Assembly (NCBI RefSeq): GCF_020169515.1
Contig: NZ_JAHMHW010000018.1
Span: 1-64,000, forward strand
Source of the DNA: Paenibacillus vietnamensis
GTDB taxonomy: Bacteria; Bacillota; Bacilli; Paenibacillales; Paenibacillaceae
Direction of reading: 5' to 3'
DNA: 64,000 nucleotides
Position 1 is the stretch's first letter; each line of letters begins with the position of its first letter. Under the pieces are notes generated by a model. It was not told where the DNA came from and ran no database searches. It saw only the letters and a program-made list of their open reading frames with translations. Shown here in pieces: positions 52,933 to 61,679 of this stretch. Both the position numbers and the translations under genes were made by a program.

Positions 52933-53801
52933 CGGTCTGGCAGAAGCTGCGCCCTTACGGGATGGTCGCCCCGGCTATCGTAATCTTTTCCATGTTTTTT
53001 ATCTATCCGATTTTCTACATGATCTATTTAAGCATGTTCGACTGGAATTTCGTCAGTCCGACCAAGACGTTCGTAGGCCTCCAAAATTTCAGGGATCTGC
53101 TGGCCGAGCCCGATTTCCTGAAGGTGCTGTCCAATACGACGGTGTATACGGCGCTTACGGTGTCGCTGACGACGGGGCTTGCCCTGCTGCTCGCGCTGTG
53201 GCTGAACCGCAAAAGCTTGTTCCACGGCTTCGTGCAGGGGGCGGTCTTCAGCCCGCATATTATTTCGCTCGTCTCGATCTCACTGCTGTGGAGCTGGCTG
53301 ATGGATCCGGAGTACGGGCTCCTGAACTGGGTGATCGGCCTGGCCGGCTTCGACCCGCTGCAGTGGCTGTCGCATCCGAGCACGGCGCTGGTCTCGCTCG
53401 TGCTGGTTGCCGTCTGGAAAGGGCTCGGCTACAACGCTCTTGTGTTCATCGCGGGGCTGCAGAGCATTCCGGCCGAGATCTACGAAGCGGCCGAGCTGGA
53501 CCGCTCGAAGCCGTGGACGACGTTCATGAAGCTGACCCTGCCGATGCTGTCGCCGACGATTTTTTTCCTCGTCATCATTAATCTGATCGGGTCGTTCCAG
53601 GTATTCGAGACGATTGCGATCATGACGCAGGGCGGCCCGGTCAACTCGACCAATACGCTCGTGTATTACATTTACGAATACGGCTTCCGCTACTTCAAGA
53701 TCGGCTATGCTTCGGCGGCGGGCGTCATTCTGCTGTTCATCGTGGGCGTGCTGACGATCGTCTATTTCAAGCTGCTGTCGAGGCGCGTCCACTACCGTTA
53801 G
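52929..53801 (+). CDS. ABC permease, UgpA-like
   Basis: A 290-residue membrane subunit with six segments. The EAA loop is EAAELDRSKPWTTFMKLTLP and the C-terminal LSRRVHY is typical. Its ATG overlaps the ATPase stop (ATGA). It pairs with the UgpE-like subunit 6 to 15 bases downstream. Confidence 0.93.
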   Translation: MTVWQKLRPYGMVAPAIVIFSMFFIYPIFYMIYLSMFDWNFVSPTKTFVGLQNFRDLLAEPDFLKVLSNTTVYTALTVSLTTGLALLLALWLNRKSLFHGFVQGAVFSPHIISLVSISLLWSWLMDPEYGLLNWVIGLAGFDPLQWLSHPSTALVSLVLVAVWKGLGYNALVFIAGLQSIPAEIYEAAELDRSKPWTTFMKLTLPMLSPTIFFLVIINLIGSFQVFETIAIMTQGGPVNSTNTLVYYIYEYGFRYFKIGYASAAGVILLFIVGVLTIVYFKLLSRRVHYR

Positions 53802-53816
53802 AAAGAGGTGAAAGGT

Positions 53817-54740
53817 TTGAAAGCTGCAAACGATACGATCGGCGGCCCGGCCGTCGCGGCTCCGGAGGGCCGCGAGCAGCGGGCGGGCCTGCTGGGGAGG
53901 CGGCTTGTATGGAGACGGGCGTGGAAGGCGGCGCTGCAGGTCGTGAACGCTGCCGGCCTGCTGACGCTGGTGACGATATTCGCGATGCCGTTCGTCTGGA
54001 TGCTCTCCACATCGCTGAAGACGCTGCCGGAGACGATGATTTTTCCGCCGCAGTGGATTCCCGGGAATTTCGTCTGGCAGAACTATGCCGACGCCTGGAA
54101 TACGGGGCCGTTTCTGAATTATTTCGTGAACAGCGTCGTCATCGCTGTCGGCATTCTAGTGCTGCAAATGCTCACGATTATTCCGGCGTCCTACGCTTTC
54201 GCTCGTTATACGTTCAAGGGCTCGGGCTTTCTGTTCGGCATCGTCATGGTTACGCTGATGATTCCCGCCCAGCTGATCTTCCTGCCGGTGTATTTGGAGC
54301 TTAGCACGTTGAAGCTGCTGAATACGCATTTGGGGCTGATCCTGCCTTTCGCTTCAAGCGCATTCGGAATCTTTTTGCTCAGGCAGGCGTTTATGCAGAT
54401 TCCGGAGGAGCTGCTGGAAGCGGCAAGGCTCGACCAGGCGGCCGAGTGGAAAATCATCCTGCAAATCATGGTGCCGATGGTGAAGCCGGTGCTCGTCACC
54501 TTCGCTTTGTTCAGCTTCATCGCCCATTGGAACGATTATTTCTGGCCGCTCGTCATGACGACGAACGAAACGGCGCGGACGCTGCCGCTCGGCATCGCCA
54601 AAATCCGGGAAGTCGAAGGCGTTGCAACATGGAATGTGCTGATGGCCGGCAATTTGATTTTGGTCGCTCCGATTCTGGTCGTTTTCTTCCTGTCGCAGCG
54701 CCAGATCATCAAGGCGTTTGTCTATAACGGCGTTAAATAA
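53817..54740 (+). CDS. ABC permease, UgpE-like
   Basis: Second permease subunit, 307 residues, six segments, EAA loop EAARLDQAAEWKIILQIMVP, C-terminal QRQIIKAFVYNGVK. The N-terminus before the first membrane segment is longer than usual (~40 residues). TTG 53817 is preferred because AGAGGTG lies 6 bases upstream; GTG 53808 overlaps that site and is the alternative. Confidence 0.92.
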   Translation: MKAANDTIGGPAVAAPEGREQRAGLLGRRLVWRRAWKAALQVVNAAGLLTLVTIFAMPFVWMLSTSLKTLPETMIFPPQWIPGNFVWQNYADAWNTGPFLNYFVNSVVIAVGILVLQMLTIIPASYAFARYTFKGSGFLFGIVMVTLMIPAQLIFLPVYLELSTLKLLNTHLGLILPFASSAFGIFLLRQAFMQIPEELLEAARLDQAAEWKIILQIMVPMVKPVLVTFALFSFIAHWNDYFWPLVMTTNETARTLPLGIAKIREVEGVATWNVLMAGNLILVAPILVVFFLSQRQIIKAFVYNGVK

Positions 54741-54766
54741 TAATTACGTGAAGGGATTGGGATACT

Positions 54767-55507
54767 ATGGTAACAATCGTTGCACACCGCGGCTGGTCGG
54801 GCGAAGCGCCTGAGAATACGATGGCGGCATTCAGGCTGGCCATGTCGGATCCGGACATCGCTTTTATCGAGCTTGACGTTCATTTGTCACAGGACGGCGT
54901 TCCGGTCGTCATTCACGACCATACGTTGGACCGGACGACGAACGGCTCGGGACGGGTAAGCGAACACACGCTGGAGGAGCTGCGCGGACTGGATGCGGGA
55001 AGCTGGTTCGCAGAGCGCTTTGCGGGCGAAAGCATTCCGACGCTGGAGGAGGTGCTGCTGCTTGCCAAGGGCCGGATCGGCCTGCATGTCGAGCTGAAGA
55101 CGATGGGCGGCTGCTATCCGGGCATCGAGGAGGAAGTGCTGCTCTGTCTGGAGCGCTGCGGCATGAAGGAACAGGTCGTGCTTTCCTCCTTCGACCATGA
55201 TTCCATGAAGCGGGTGCACGAGCTCGATCCCTCAGTCCGCACCGCGCTGATCTACCTCGGCAAGCCTGTTCTGCTGCTGGAGCAGCTGCGTTATGCGGGA
55301 GCAAGCGGAGCGTCCCTGCACTACGCGTTCGTCACGCGCGAGCTGGTAGAGGTGATGGCTGCCGAAGGCATCGATCTCGGCGTGTGGACGGTCGACGATT
55401 CGGAGGCGCTCGAGGATTTGATCGGCAAATATCCCGACCTGCGGATTACGACGAATTTTCCGGATCGGGTGCTGCGGATTGTGCGGGGAGCGGGCGCGCG
55501 GGTTTAG
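54767..55507 (+). CDS. Cytosolic glycerophosphodiester phosphodiesterase
   Basis: A 246-residue GDPD enzyme: HRGWSGEAPENTMAAF (catalytic His and Glu), ELDVHLSQDGVPVVIHDHTLDRTTNG with the metal ligands and second His, VELKTMGG, and near the C-terminus GVWTVDD. It cleaves imported glycerophosphodiesters to glycerol-3-phosphate plus alcohol. No signal peptide, so it works inside after uptake by the preceding transporter. Confidence 0.95.
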   Translation: MVTIVAHRGWSGEAPENTMAAFRLAMSDPDIAFIELDVHLSQDGVPVVIHDHTLDRTTNGSGRVSEHTLEELRGLDAGSWFAERFAGESIPTLEEVLLLAKGRIGLHVELKTMGGCYPGIEEEVLLCLERCGMKEQVVLSSFDHDSMKRVHELDPSVRTALIYLGKPVLLLEQLRYAGASGASLHYAFVTRELVEVMAAEGIDLGVWTVDDSEALEDLIGKYPDLRITTNFPDRVLRIVRGAGARV

Positions 55508-55627
55508 AAACCGGACCTCGAGGTTAAGTAAACGGATGGCGGGAAACGGCCCGGACGGACTTAGACGCTCCAACCTTCAAACTTGAACGATGGCACCATA
55601 GCGCAATATCGCACGGAGGTGGGGACG

Positions 55628-56599
55628 ATGTTCAGGAGGATACGCAAAAAGGCTGTGCGGCGCAGGCTGGGGCTGCTGGCCGCTGTGCTGTGCAGCGCGG
55701 CATTGACTATATCGGCAGCTTTGCCGGAGGCATTGCCGGCCGCCGCGGAAGGGCCGCTTATCATTGCCCACCGCGGGGCGTCCGGTCATGCTCCGGAGAA
55801 TACGATGGCGGCCTTTGAGCTGGCGGAGCGGATGGAAGCCGACTTTATCGAGCTGGACGTGCGGCTGAGCAAAGACGGGGAGCTCGTCGTTATCCACGAC
55901 AAGACGGTAGACCGGATTACGGGCCATACAGGCGACGTCGGGGATTACACGCTGGAGGAGCTTCAGGGCATGGATTCGGGAAGCTATTACGGCCAAGCGT
56001 TTGCGGAGCAGAAGCTGCTGTCCTTGGAGGACGTGCTGACGCGGTTTTACGGGCGGATCGGACTTCTTATCGAGGTAAAGGATCCGCAGCTTTATCCGGG
56101 AATCGAGGAGAAGCTTGCGGAGGCGCTTCGCCGGCATGAGCTGCTTCAGATGATTGAGGAGCTCGGCTACGGCGCCGGGTTAGGCGGCGCGGCAGGAGCT
56201 CCGGCCGGCTTGTTCGGAGCTCCGGCCGGCGTGCAGGAGGAGCTGCTCGCGAGAGAGCTGTTCATGCCCCGGGAGAGCCGGTTTCGGGCAGGCGTCATCA
56301 TCCAGTCCTTCAACTTCGCATCGATGTACCGGGTCCATCGGCTGCTTCCGGATATTCCGGTCGGCGTTCTGGTGCATGCGGACCGGCACCCGCTCTCGGA
56401 CGAGACGCTGGCCGAGCTTGCCTCTTTTGCAGACTATATCAATTGCAGCTACGATCTGCTCGATGCGGCTCTAGTCCGCCGGATTCACGAGCAGGGCGGC
56501 AAGGTCATGGCGTGGACGATCCGGAAGAAGCGGGATATGGCGCGCATGAAGCGTCTCGGCACGGACGGAATCATTACGGACTATCCGGATTGGCGTTAA
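55628..56599 (+). CDS. Exported glycerophosphodiester phosphodiesterase
   Basis: A 323-residue GDPD with an N-terminal signal (basic start, then LLAAVLCSAALTISAALPEALPA and an Ala-x-Ala-type end), so it acts outside. Catalytic segments HRGASGHAPENTMAAF, ELDVRLSKDGELVVIHD, LIEVKDP and WTIRKK are present. Between the central strands is a ~40-residue Gly/Ala/Pro insertion containing a duplicated GAPAG unit (21-bp repeat at 56195 and 56216). ATG 55628 follows GGAGGTGGGG. It would feed the Ugp-like transporter with glycerol-3-phosphate. Confidence 0.93.
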   Translation: MFRRIRKKAVRRRLGLLAAVLCSAALTISAALPEALPAAAEGPLIIAHRGASGHAPENTMAAFELAERMEADFIELDVRLSKDGELVVIHDKTVDRITGHTGDVGDYTLEELQGMDSGSYYGQAFAEQKLLSLEDVLTRFYGRIGLLIEVKDPQLYPGIEEKLAEALRRHELLQMIEELGYGAGLGGAAGAPAGLFGAPAGVQEELLARELFMPRESRFRAGVIIQSFNFASMYRVHRLLPDIPVGVLVHADRHPLSDETLAELASFADYINCSYDLLDAALVRRIHEQGGKVMAWTIRKKRDMARMKRLGTDGIITDYPDWR

Positions 56600-56605
56600 G
56601 AGAAT

Positions 56606-56644
56606 AGCCTGAGTTTCCCATTGTAGGGGAGCTTGGGCTTTTTT
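56606..56644 (+). terminator. Terminator of the glycerophosphate operon
   Basis: AGCCTGAGTTTCCC ... GGGGAGCTTGGGCT with interior mismatches and a T run. Confidence 0.75.
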
Positions 56645-56675
56645 GTTTTGTCGGGGTGCTTCTGACTACCTGTGT

Positions 56676-56718
56676 CTCCGCCTTCGCCTCCGCCTTCGCC
56701 TCCGCCTTCGCCTTCGCG
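56676..56718 (+). repeat. 12-bp tandem repeat (microsatellite)
   Basis: CTCCGCCTTCGC is repeated three times perfectly (56676-56711) and then partly. It lies just after the terminator in non-coding DNA. Confidence 0.9.
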
Positions 56719-56743
56719 TCTGCATATGCTTCCGCCTCGGCTA

Positions 56744-56928
56744 CTGCTGCACATTTACATCAGAATCGGCTCGATTGGGGAGTAATTGGGAGATCTGCTG
56801 CAGTTCTTGCATCAGAATAAAGGAGATACGTCTTATATTCCCGCTTTTGGCTGATTCTGCTGCACAATGTACCGTGTAATCAGTACTGAGGCGGAAATGT
56901 GACCGTTCTGATGTATCAAGTGCAGCAG
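56744..56928. repeat. Scattered direct and inverted 23-24-bp repeats
   Basis: CTGCTGCA-NNTTNNTACATCAGAAT-like units occur at 56744-56766 (direct), 56795-56818 (direct) and 56905-56928 (inverted); a partial copy CTGCTGCACAATGTACC starts at 56857. No gene is visible here. Confidence 0.7.
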
Positions 56929-56952
56929 GCGTTAGGATGTGCGGGTACAGGC

Positions 56953-57130
56953 AGAAGCGGTTGGTGAGAGTCAAGGAAACAAGTTTGGATTTGGAGCGGC
57001 TGGAGACTGTCACAGTAATAAGTGTATTTGAAGTTGAAGCGGCGGGAGACTATCAGGGTAATAAGTAACTACGGAGTTGGAGCGGCTGGATAATAAGTGA
57101 TTTGAAGTAGGAGCAGGTGGAGAGCTTCAG
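56953..57130 (+). repeat. Degenerate ~43-bp tandem repeats
   Basis: Units at 56991-57033 and 57034-57076 are both 43 bases and share TTGRAGCGGC.GGAGACT and GTAATAAGT. A third, 57077-57107, lacks 12 internal bases. Weaker units lie at 56953-56990 and 57108-57130. The rest of 57131-57273 shows nothing I can identify. Confidence 0.75.
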
Positions 57131-57273
57131 AAGGGCCAATATGTTGTGAGCGGCAGCGGATGGATTGAACTGTATTCCGGTTATACCGCCTTTGGCAGCC
57201 GGCAGCGTGAGGAAGACCGCAGATGCAGAAAGGCCTCGACCAAGGTCCGGTTCGGCTTTTGGCCTCGGGTCGG

Positions 57274-57302
57274 TTTTGAAGGTGCGGGAGGCCGCCTATA
57301 AT
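57274..57302 (+). promoter_or_regulatory. Promoter of the DUF4097 gene
   Basis: TATAAT at 57297; TTTTGA at 57274 gives a 17-base spacer, TTGAAG at 57276 a 15-base one. About 45 bases before the start codon. Confidence 0.55.
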
Positions 57303-57347
57303 GAAAGTGTGAGGTTGAAAATGAAGGTTAACTAGGGGGACAATGGA

Positions 57348-58172
57348 ATGAAAAAATATAAAAATACGGCTAAACTAGCAGCGATCGTCGTATTAGCGGC
57401 TGCAATAACGGGATGCTCGAGCTCCAGCCTCGCGTTGACGGCGGACATGGAGACGGACTTGATCGGGGAAGGCTCCGGTTCGGGCAGCTTAGTCTCCAAA
57501 GGTAAAGAGTCGTTCGATGCGGATGAATTCGAAAGCGTCGAGGTGACCGCGACGGCGATGGAAATTTTCGTAACGGAAAGCTCCGCGGAGCAGGCGGAAG
57601 TTGAGCTGCTGACGGACGAAGATATCGGGAACCGCTTTACCTTTGAAGCGGACATTCGGGACGGAGTGCTGGAGGCCCAAGTGGAGGAAGAGTCGAAGTC
57701 GTTCAATTTTAATCCGGACGGACAAAAGGGAGAGCGAAAGCTCCTGATCTCCCTTCCGGAAAAACAATATAAGAAGCTGAAAATCAGGAATGCGTTCGGA
57801 CGGGTGGAAGCCTCGGGAGTCGAAGCCGATCAAGTGGAGATCAAGCTTGACGCTGGCGCGATTCGGCTGGACGGGGTTGCGGGAGAGCTGGATCTGGAGG
57901 CGGCTGCCGGCGAGATTGAAGTCGGAGGCATTCGGCTGGATCATCATGTTACTGCCAAAACGGATGCGGGCGAAATCAAAATCCATCTGCTCGAGGCACC
58001 GAAGGACGCGGAATTCCTTCTCCAAAGCGACGTTGGTGAAGTGACGGCGAATTTGGGGGATGCAGATTACAAGGTGAACGCCTCGAACGAGAAAGCCGGT
58101 ACGATCGGCTCGGGCGGCGTGCTCCTGGAAGCATCTACAGGCGTAGGAGCGATCAGCGTGGATGCGAAGTAG
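57348..58172 (+). CDS. DUF4097-family lipoprotein (adhesin-like beta-helix)
   Basis: A 274-residue exported protein: signal LAAIVVLAAAITGC with the lipobox Cys, then short repeating beta-strands typical of DUF4097, for example VEASGVEADQVEIKLDAGAI, GELDLEAAAGEIEVGGI, TDAGEIKIHLLEAP, each rung keeping AG(E/A)I. The fold is a right-handed beta-helix-like stack facing the outside. In Firmicutes these genes are often linked to envelope-stress operons; here it is alone, with its own promoter and terminator. Confidence 0.82.
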   Translation: MKKYKNTAKLAAIVVLAAAITGCSSSSLALTADMETDLIGEGSGSGSLVSKGKESFDADEFESVEVTATAMEIFVTESSAEQAEVELLTDEDIGNRFTFEADIRDGVLEAQVEEESKSFNFNPDGQKGERKLLISLPEKQYKKLKIRNAFGRVEASGVEADQVEIKLDAGAIRLDGVAGELDLEAAAGEIEVGGIRLDHHVTAKTDAGEIKIHLLEAPKDAEFLLQSDVGEVTANLGDADYKVNASNEKAGTIGSGGVLLEASTGVGAISVDAK

Positions 58173-58203
58173 CCGTCTTCAGGTCACGATGACGCCTCAA
58201 GAA

Positions 58204-58244
58204 AAGAACGTTGGGAATTTTTAAAATTCCCGGCGTTCTTTTTT
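58204..58244 (+). terminator. Terminator after the DUF4097 gene
   Basis: AAGAACG..GGGAATTTT-AAAATTCCC..CGTTCTT followed by T. Confidence 0.9.
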
Positions 58245-58381
58245 ATTGCATTAACGGTTTATCCCGTTGATGATGCAAGAGAAAGTGCCGATGTGTTCTG
58301 CTCTGCGTCGTTGTTACGAACGAGTACGGATGGTAGGGAGGTGATTGCGTTAACCTCTGCATGATTTTTGTTTGACCGATG

Positions 58382-58516
58382 GTAACTGGATTTAATGTGT
58401 TTACTTTTGGGAGATTGAGATTTCCTGGGAAAATATCTGGATTTCATGTCTATAAATCTACTCTCCAATTGGAATCGGCTACTTTTTTGATGGAATAGAT
58501 GGACAAAATCCAGTTG
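58382..58516. repeat. MITE-like intergenic element, copy 2
   Basis: Bounded by GTAACTGGATTT and AAATCCAGTTG, 135 bases. The interior TATCTGGATTTCATG followed by TCTATAAATC resembles, in inverse orientation, TAACTGGATTCCTTG and TAGATAAATCC of the copy at 44257-44442. It occupies the middle of the spacer 58245-58763, which otherwise holds no gene. Confidence 0.5.
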
Positions 58517-58763
58517 TTTTACAAGGAAACGGTTAATTGGAAAAATTAGATACATGAATTCCATCAATTGTACTGATGGGAGAAACAAAGTGGAGAATGC
58601 AAGCAACCGCACCGAAACAAGGAGCAGCCCGGGCCGGACGCTTAAGCGCAAAAGATGTTGCTCACCCGCCGAGGAAAGTCGAATAGGGAATACGGCTCAG
58701 CCATACAATGGTGATGAGGGAAAATCGTGTCGGAGGTTGTCTTGTCGGAGATGGGGGGATGGG

Positions 58764-60128
58764 ATGAAGACGGTGCGGATTGGGGCAGGCCAGGGCTTCT
58801 ATGGGGATTCCTTCGCGCCTGCATTGGAGACGGCAAAACGGGGCCATGTCCAGTATTTGTGCTTCGACAGCCTTGCCGAATTAACGCTGGCCATTCTTCA
58901 GAAGGACCGGCGGAGAGATCCGGCTTTGGGCTACGCAAAGGACATTTCCGCCGCGATGAGGGAGCTGCTTCCGCTTGCCAAGGAGAAGGGAATTAAGCTG
59001 CTCACGAATGCGGGCGGTATGAACCCGCTGGGTGCCCGGCAGGAGGTGCTGCGCGTCGCGGGCGAGCTGGGCATTACAGGGCTGAAGGTGGCGGCCGTCT
59101 CAGGCGACGACGTGCTGGGACAGCTGGAAGAGTGGGAAAAAGGCGGATTGTCTCTGAATCATATGGAGGACGGAAGAGATGCGGGGGCGGTGCGGAGCCG
59201 TATTGTTTTCGCCAATGCCTATTTGGGGGCGGGACCGCTTGTGGAAGCGCTTCGACAAGGCGCCGACATTATCGTTACCGGGCGGGTGGCCGATTCGGCC
59301 TTGTTTCTGGCTCCGCTCATCCATGAATTCGGGTGGCAGGCGGAGGATTGGGACCGTCTTGCGCAAGGGCTGCTGATGGGCCATCTCATGGAGTGCTCCG
59401 GGCAGGCGTCGGGAGGCAATTTCAGCGGGGATTGGCAGTCCGTTCCGGATTTGGACGCTATCGGCTTTCCGGTAGCGGAGGTCCGGGAGGACGGCGAATT
59501 CGTGCTGACGAAAACGGAAGGAACGGGCGGATTGGTGTCGGTTGAGACGGTAAAAGAACAGCTGCTTTATGAGATTCACGATCCGTCGGCTTATGTGACG
59601 CCGGATGTTGTCGTCGATTTGACGGAGGTTCGACTGCAGGAGGCGGGAGTGAACCGGGTTAGAGTGACCGGCGCCCGGGGAACAAAGCGCCCCGATACGC
59701 TGAAGGTGGTCATGGGCTACGAGGACGGCTGGCTTGGGCAGGCAATATGGGGTTATTCGTGGCCGGACGCTTTGGCGAAGGCGAAAGCCGCGGACCGGAT
59801 TATCCGCATTCAAATGAAGCGGAAAGGCTTGCGGTTTCAGGAGGTCCGCACCGATTTTCTTGGGGTGAACTCGCTTCACGGACCGCTGGCGAAGGAGCCG
59901 GCGGAGGAGCTGAACGAGGTGTATTTGCGAATGGCGGTCCGTGCGGAGAGCAAAGAGGAAGCCGATAAGCTGGGCAGGCTGGTTCCTCCGCTTATGCTTA
60001 GCGGGCCTCCCGCGATGGGCGGATTTTTGGGAATGCTGAAGCCGCGCGAGCTGCTCGGCATGTGGTCCTGTCTTATTGCCCGGGAAATTGTCGAAAGCAA
60101 AATTCAAGTCAGCGTAGTGGAGGTGTAG
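58764..60128 (+). CDS. AtuA-like protein (DUF1446), acyl-CoA catabolism cluster
   Basis: A 454-residue cytosolic protein of the acyclic-terpene-utilisation AtuA family. Seen: N-terminal VRIGAGQGFYGDSFAPA, LTNAGGMNP, ANAYLGAGPLVEAL, ADIIVTGRVADSALFLAPL, HLMECSGQASGGNFSGDW and TEGTGGLVSVETVKEQLLYEIHDP. The molecular activity of the family is not settled. The frame is open from 58554, but ATG 58764 fits the family start and is preceded by GGGGGGATGGG. It heads an operon of acyl-CoA enzymes. Confidence 0.9.
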   Translation: MKTVRIGAGQGFYGDSFAPALETAKRGHVQYLCFDSLAELTLAILQKDRRRDPALGYAKDISAAMRELLPLAKEKGIKLLTNAGGMNPLGARQEVLRVAGELGITGLKVAAVSGDDVLGQLEEWEKGGLSLNHMEDGRDAGAVRSRIVFANAYLGAGPLVEALRQGADIIVTGRVADSALFLAPLIHEFGWQAEDWDRLAQGLLMGHLMECSGQASGGNFSGDWQSVPDLDAIGFPVAEVREDGEFVLTKTEGTGGLVSVETVKEQLLYEIHDPSAYVTPDVVVDLTEVRLQEAGVNRVRVTGARGTKRPDTLKVVMGYEDGWLGQAIWGYSWPDALAKAKAADRIIRIQMKRKGLRFQEVRTDFLGVNSLHGPLAKEPAEELNEVYLRMAVRAESKEEADKLGRLVPPLMLSGPPAMGGFLGMLKPRELLGMWSCLIAREIVESKIQVSVVEV

Positions 60129-60131
60129 GCG

Positions 60132-60473
60132 ATGGCCCTTGTCCAGCTGCGTCATCTCGTGCAGGCGCGTTCCGGCGATAAGGGAAATACGGTGAATATT
60201 GCGGTGTTCGCTCCGAACGCCGCTATCTACGAAGCTCTGGTGCGGGAGGTGACTGCGGAGCGGGTAAAGGAACATTTTGCCGGATGGGTAAGCGGAGAGG
60301 TGACTCGGCACAAAGTGCCGAAGCTGCTGGCGATGAATTTCGTGTGCAGAGGGGCGCTTGGCGGCGGAGGCTCGGCGACGATGCGGATGGATAATCTCGG
60401 CAAGTGTTATGCGGCAAATTTTATGAGGATGGAAATCGAAATAGGCGACGGATTAGAGCTCTCCCAGACATAA
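60132..60473 (+). CDS. AtuA C-terminal-domain-like protein
   Basis: A 113-residue protein: LRHLVQARSGDKGNTVNIAVFA, then NFVCRGALGGGGSATMRMDNLGKCYA. In Pseudomonas AtuA this part is fused to the DUF1446 domain; here it is a separate gene 3 bases downstream, so the two products probably form a complex. The Gly-rich GALGGGGS segment is the family hallmark. Confidence 0.88.
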   Translation: MALVQLRHLVQARSGDKGNTVNIAVFAPNAAIYEALVREVTAERVKEHFAGWVSGEVTRHKVPKLLAMNFVCRGALGGGGSATMRMDNLGKCYAANFMRMEIEIGDGLELSQT

Positions 60474-60492
60474 GCAAAGGAGGGTGTGGGAT

Positions 60493-61632
60493 ATGCATTT
60501 CGATTTGACGGCAGAGCAGGCGATGATCAGGGATTTGATCCGCGATTTTGCGGATGCCGAAGTGGCGCCGGGGGCGGTTGAACGGGACCGCACGGGCGTT
60601 TTTCCGGTTGAAATTTTCGAAAAGCTGGCAAAGCTCGGGCTCATGGGGCTGCCTTTTTCGGAAAAATACGGGGGCGGAGGAGCGGATACGGTAAGCTTCG
60701 CGATCGTCGTGGAGGAGCTGAGCAGGGTTTGCGCGTCGACGGGCATTACGTATTCCGCACATATTTCGTTAGGCGGCGCACCGCTGGACCGGTTTGGAAC
60801 GGAGGAGCAGAAAGCGAAGTATTTAACGCCGATATGCAGCGGGGAGTACCTCGGAGCCTTCGGGCTGACCGAGCCGGATGCCGGCTCCGATGCAGGCGGT
60901 ACGCGGACGGCTGCCGTTCGGGACGGGGACCGGTGGATCATTAACGGCACTAAGTGTTTTATTACGAATGCCAGCTATGCCCGCAATCTCGTGCTGACCG
61001 CAGTCACTGACCGCTCCAAGGGGACGAACGGCATTAGTGCGTTTATCGTGCCTACGGATGCGCCGGGCTTTGCGGTGTCGGAGCGCTACGAGAAAATGGG
61101 GCTGCATGCGTCGAATACGACCGAGCTTGTACTTGATCAGGTAACCGTGCCGGAGGAAAATTTGCTGGGTGTCGAAGGCAGCGGCTATAAGCAGTTTTTG
61201 GCGGTGCTGGACGGGGGCCGGATCGGAATCGGCGCGATGGCCGTCGGCCTTGCGCAGGGCGCATTCGACAAAGCGCTTGGCTACGCGAAGCAAAGAAAGC
61301 AGTTCGGGCAGCCGCTGTCCGCCTTTCAGGCGATCCGGTTCAAGCTGGCGGATATGGCGATGAACATTGAAGCGGCAAGGAATATGGTCTACAAGGCGGC
61401 TTGGCTGAAGGACCAGGGACGGGGCTTTAAGAAGGAAGCGGCGATGGCCAAACTGTTCGCCTCGGAAATGTGCATGAAGGTCTGCGATCAGGCGGTGCAA
61501 ATTCACGGCGGCTACGGCTACATGAGGGAGTACGAGGTGGAGCGCTTCATGCGCGATGCCAAGCTGCTCGAAATCGGCGAGGGAACGTCGGAAATTCAGC
61601 GGATGGTGATTGCGGGGCAGATCGGATGCTGA
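60493..61632 (+). CDS. Acyl-CoA dehydrogenase
   Basis: FAD-dependent acyl-CoA dehydrogenase of 379 residues. Seen: GFTEPxAGSD-type AFGLTEPDAGSDAGG, KCFITNASYA, QIHGGYGYMREYEVERFMRDAKL and IGEGTSEIQRMVI. The Glu in GEGTSE is the catalytic base of the short/medium-chain type; isovaleryl-CoA dehydrogenases lack it there. Butyryl-like or 2-methyl-branched substrates are therefore as likely as isovaleryl-CoA. ATG 60493 is chosen because AAAGGAGGG lies 7 bases upstream. Confidence 0.94.
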   Translation: MHFDLTAEQAMIRDLIRDFADAEVAPGAVERDRTGVFPVEIFEKLAKLGLMGLPFSEKYGGGGADTVSFAIVVEELSRVCASTGITYSAHISLGGAPLDRFGTEEQKAKYLTPICSGEYLGAFGLTEPDAGSDAGGTRTAAVRDGDRWIINGTKCFITNASYARNLVLTAVTDRSKGTNGISAFIVPTDAPGFAVSERYEKMGLHASNTTELVLDQVTVPEENLLGVEGSGYKQFLAVLDGGRIGIGAMAVGLAQGAFDKALGYAKQRKQFGQPLSAFQAIRFKLADMAMNIEAARNMVYKAAWLKDQGRGFKKEAAMAKLFASEMCMKVCDQAVQIHGGYGYMREYEVERFMRDAKLLEIGEGTSEIQRMVIAGQIGC

Positions 61633-61679
61633 CAGGCAGCGGTCCGCTGGAGCCCGGCGCGTAGAGAGGAGGATGGGAA

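Noticed and set aside
56643..56879. 78-residue frame with repeated Arg-Leu pairs
   Set aside because: Produced by the 12-bp microsatellite and overlaps the terminator T run; no ribosome site.
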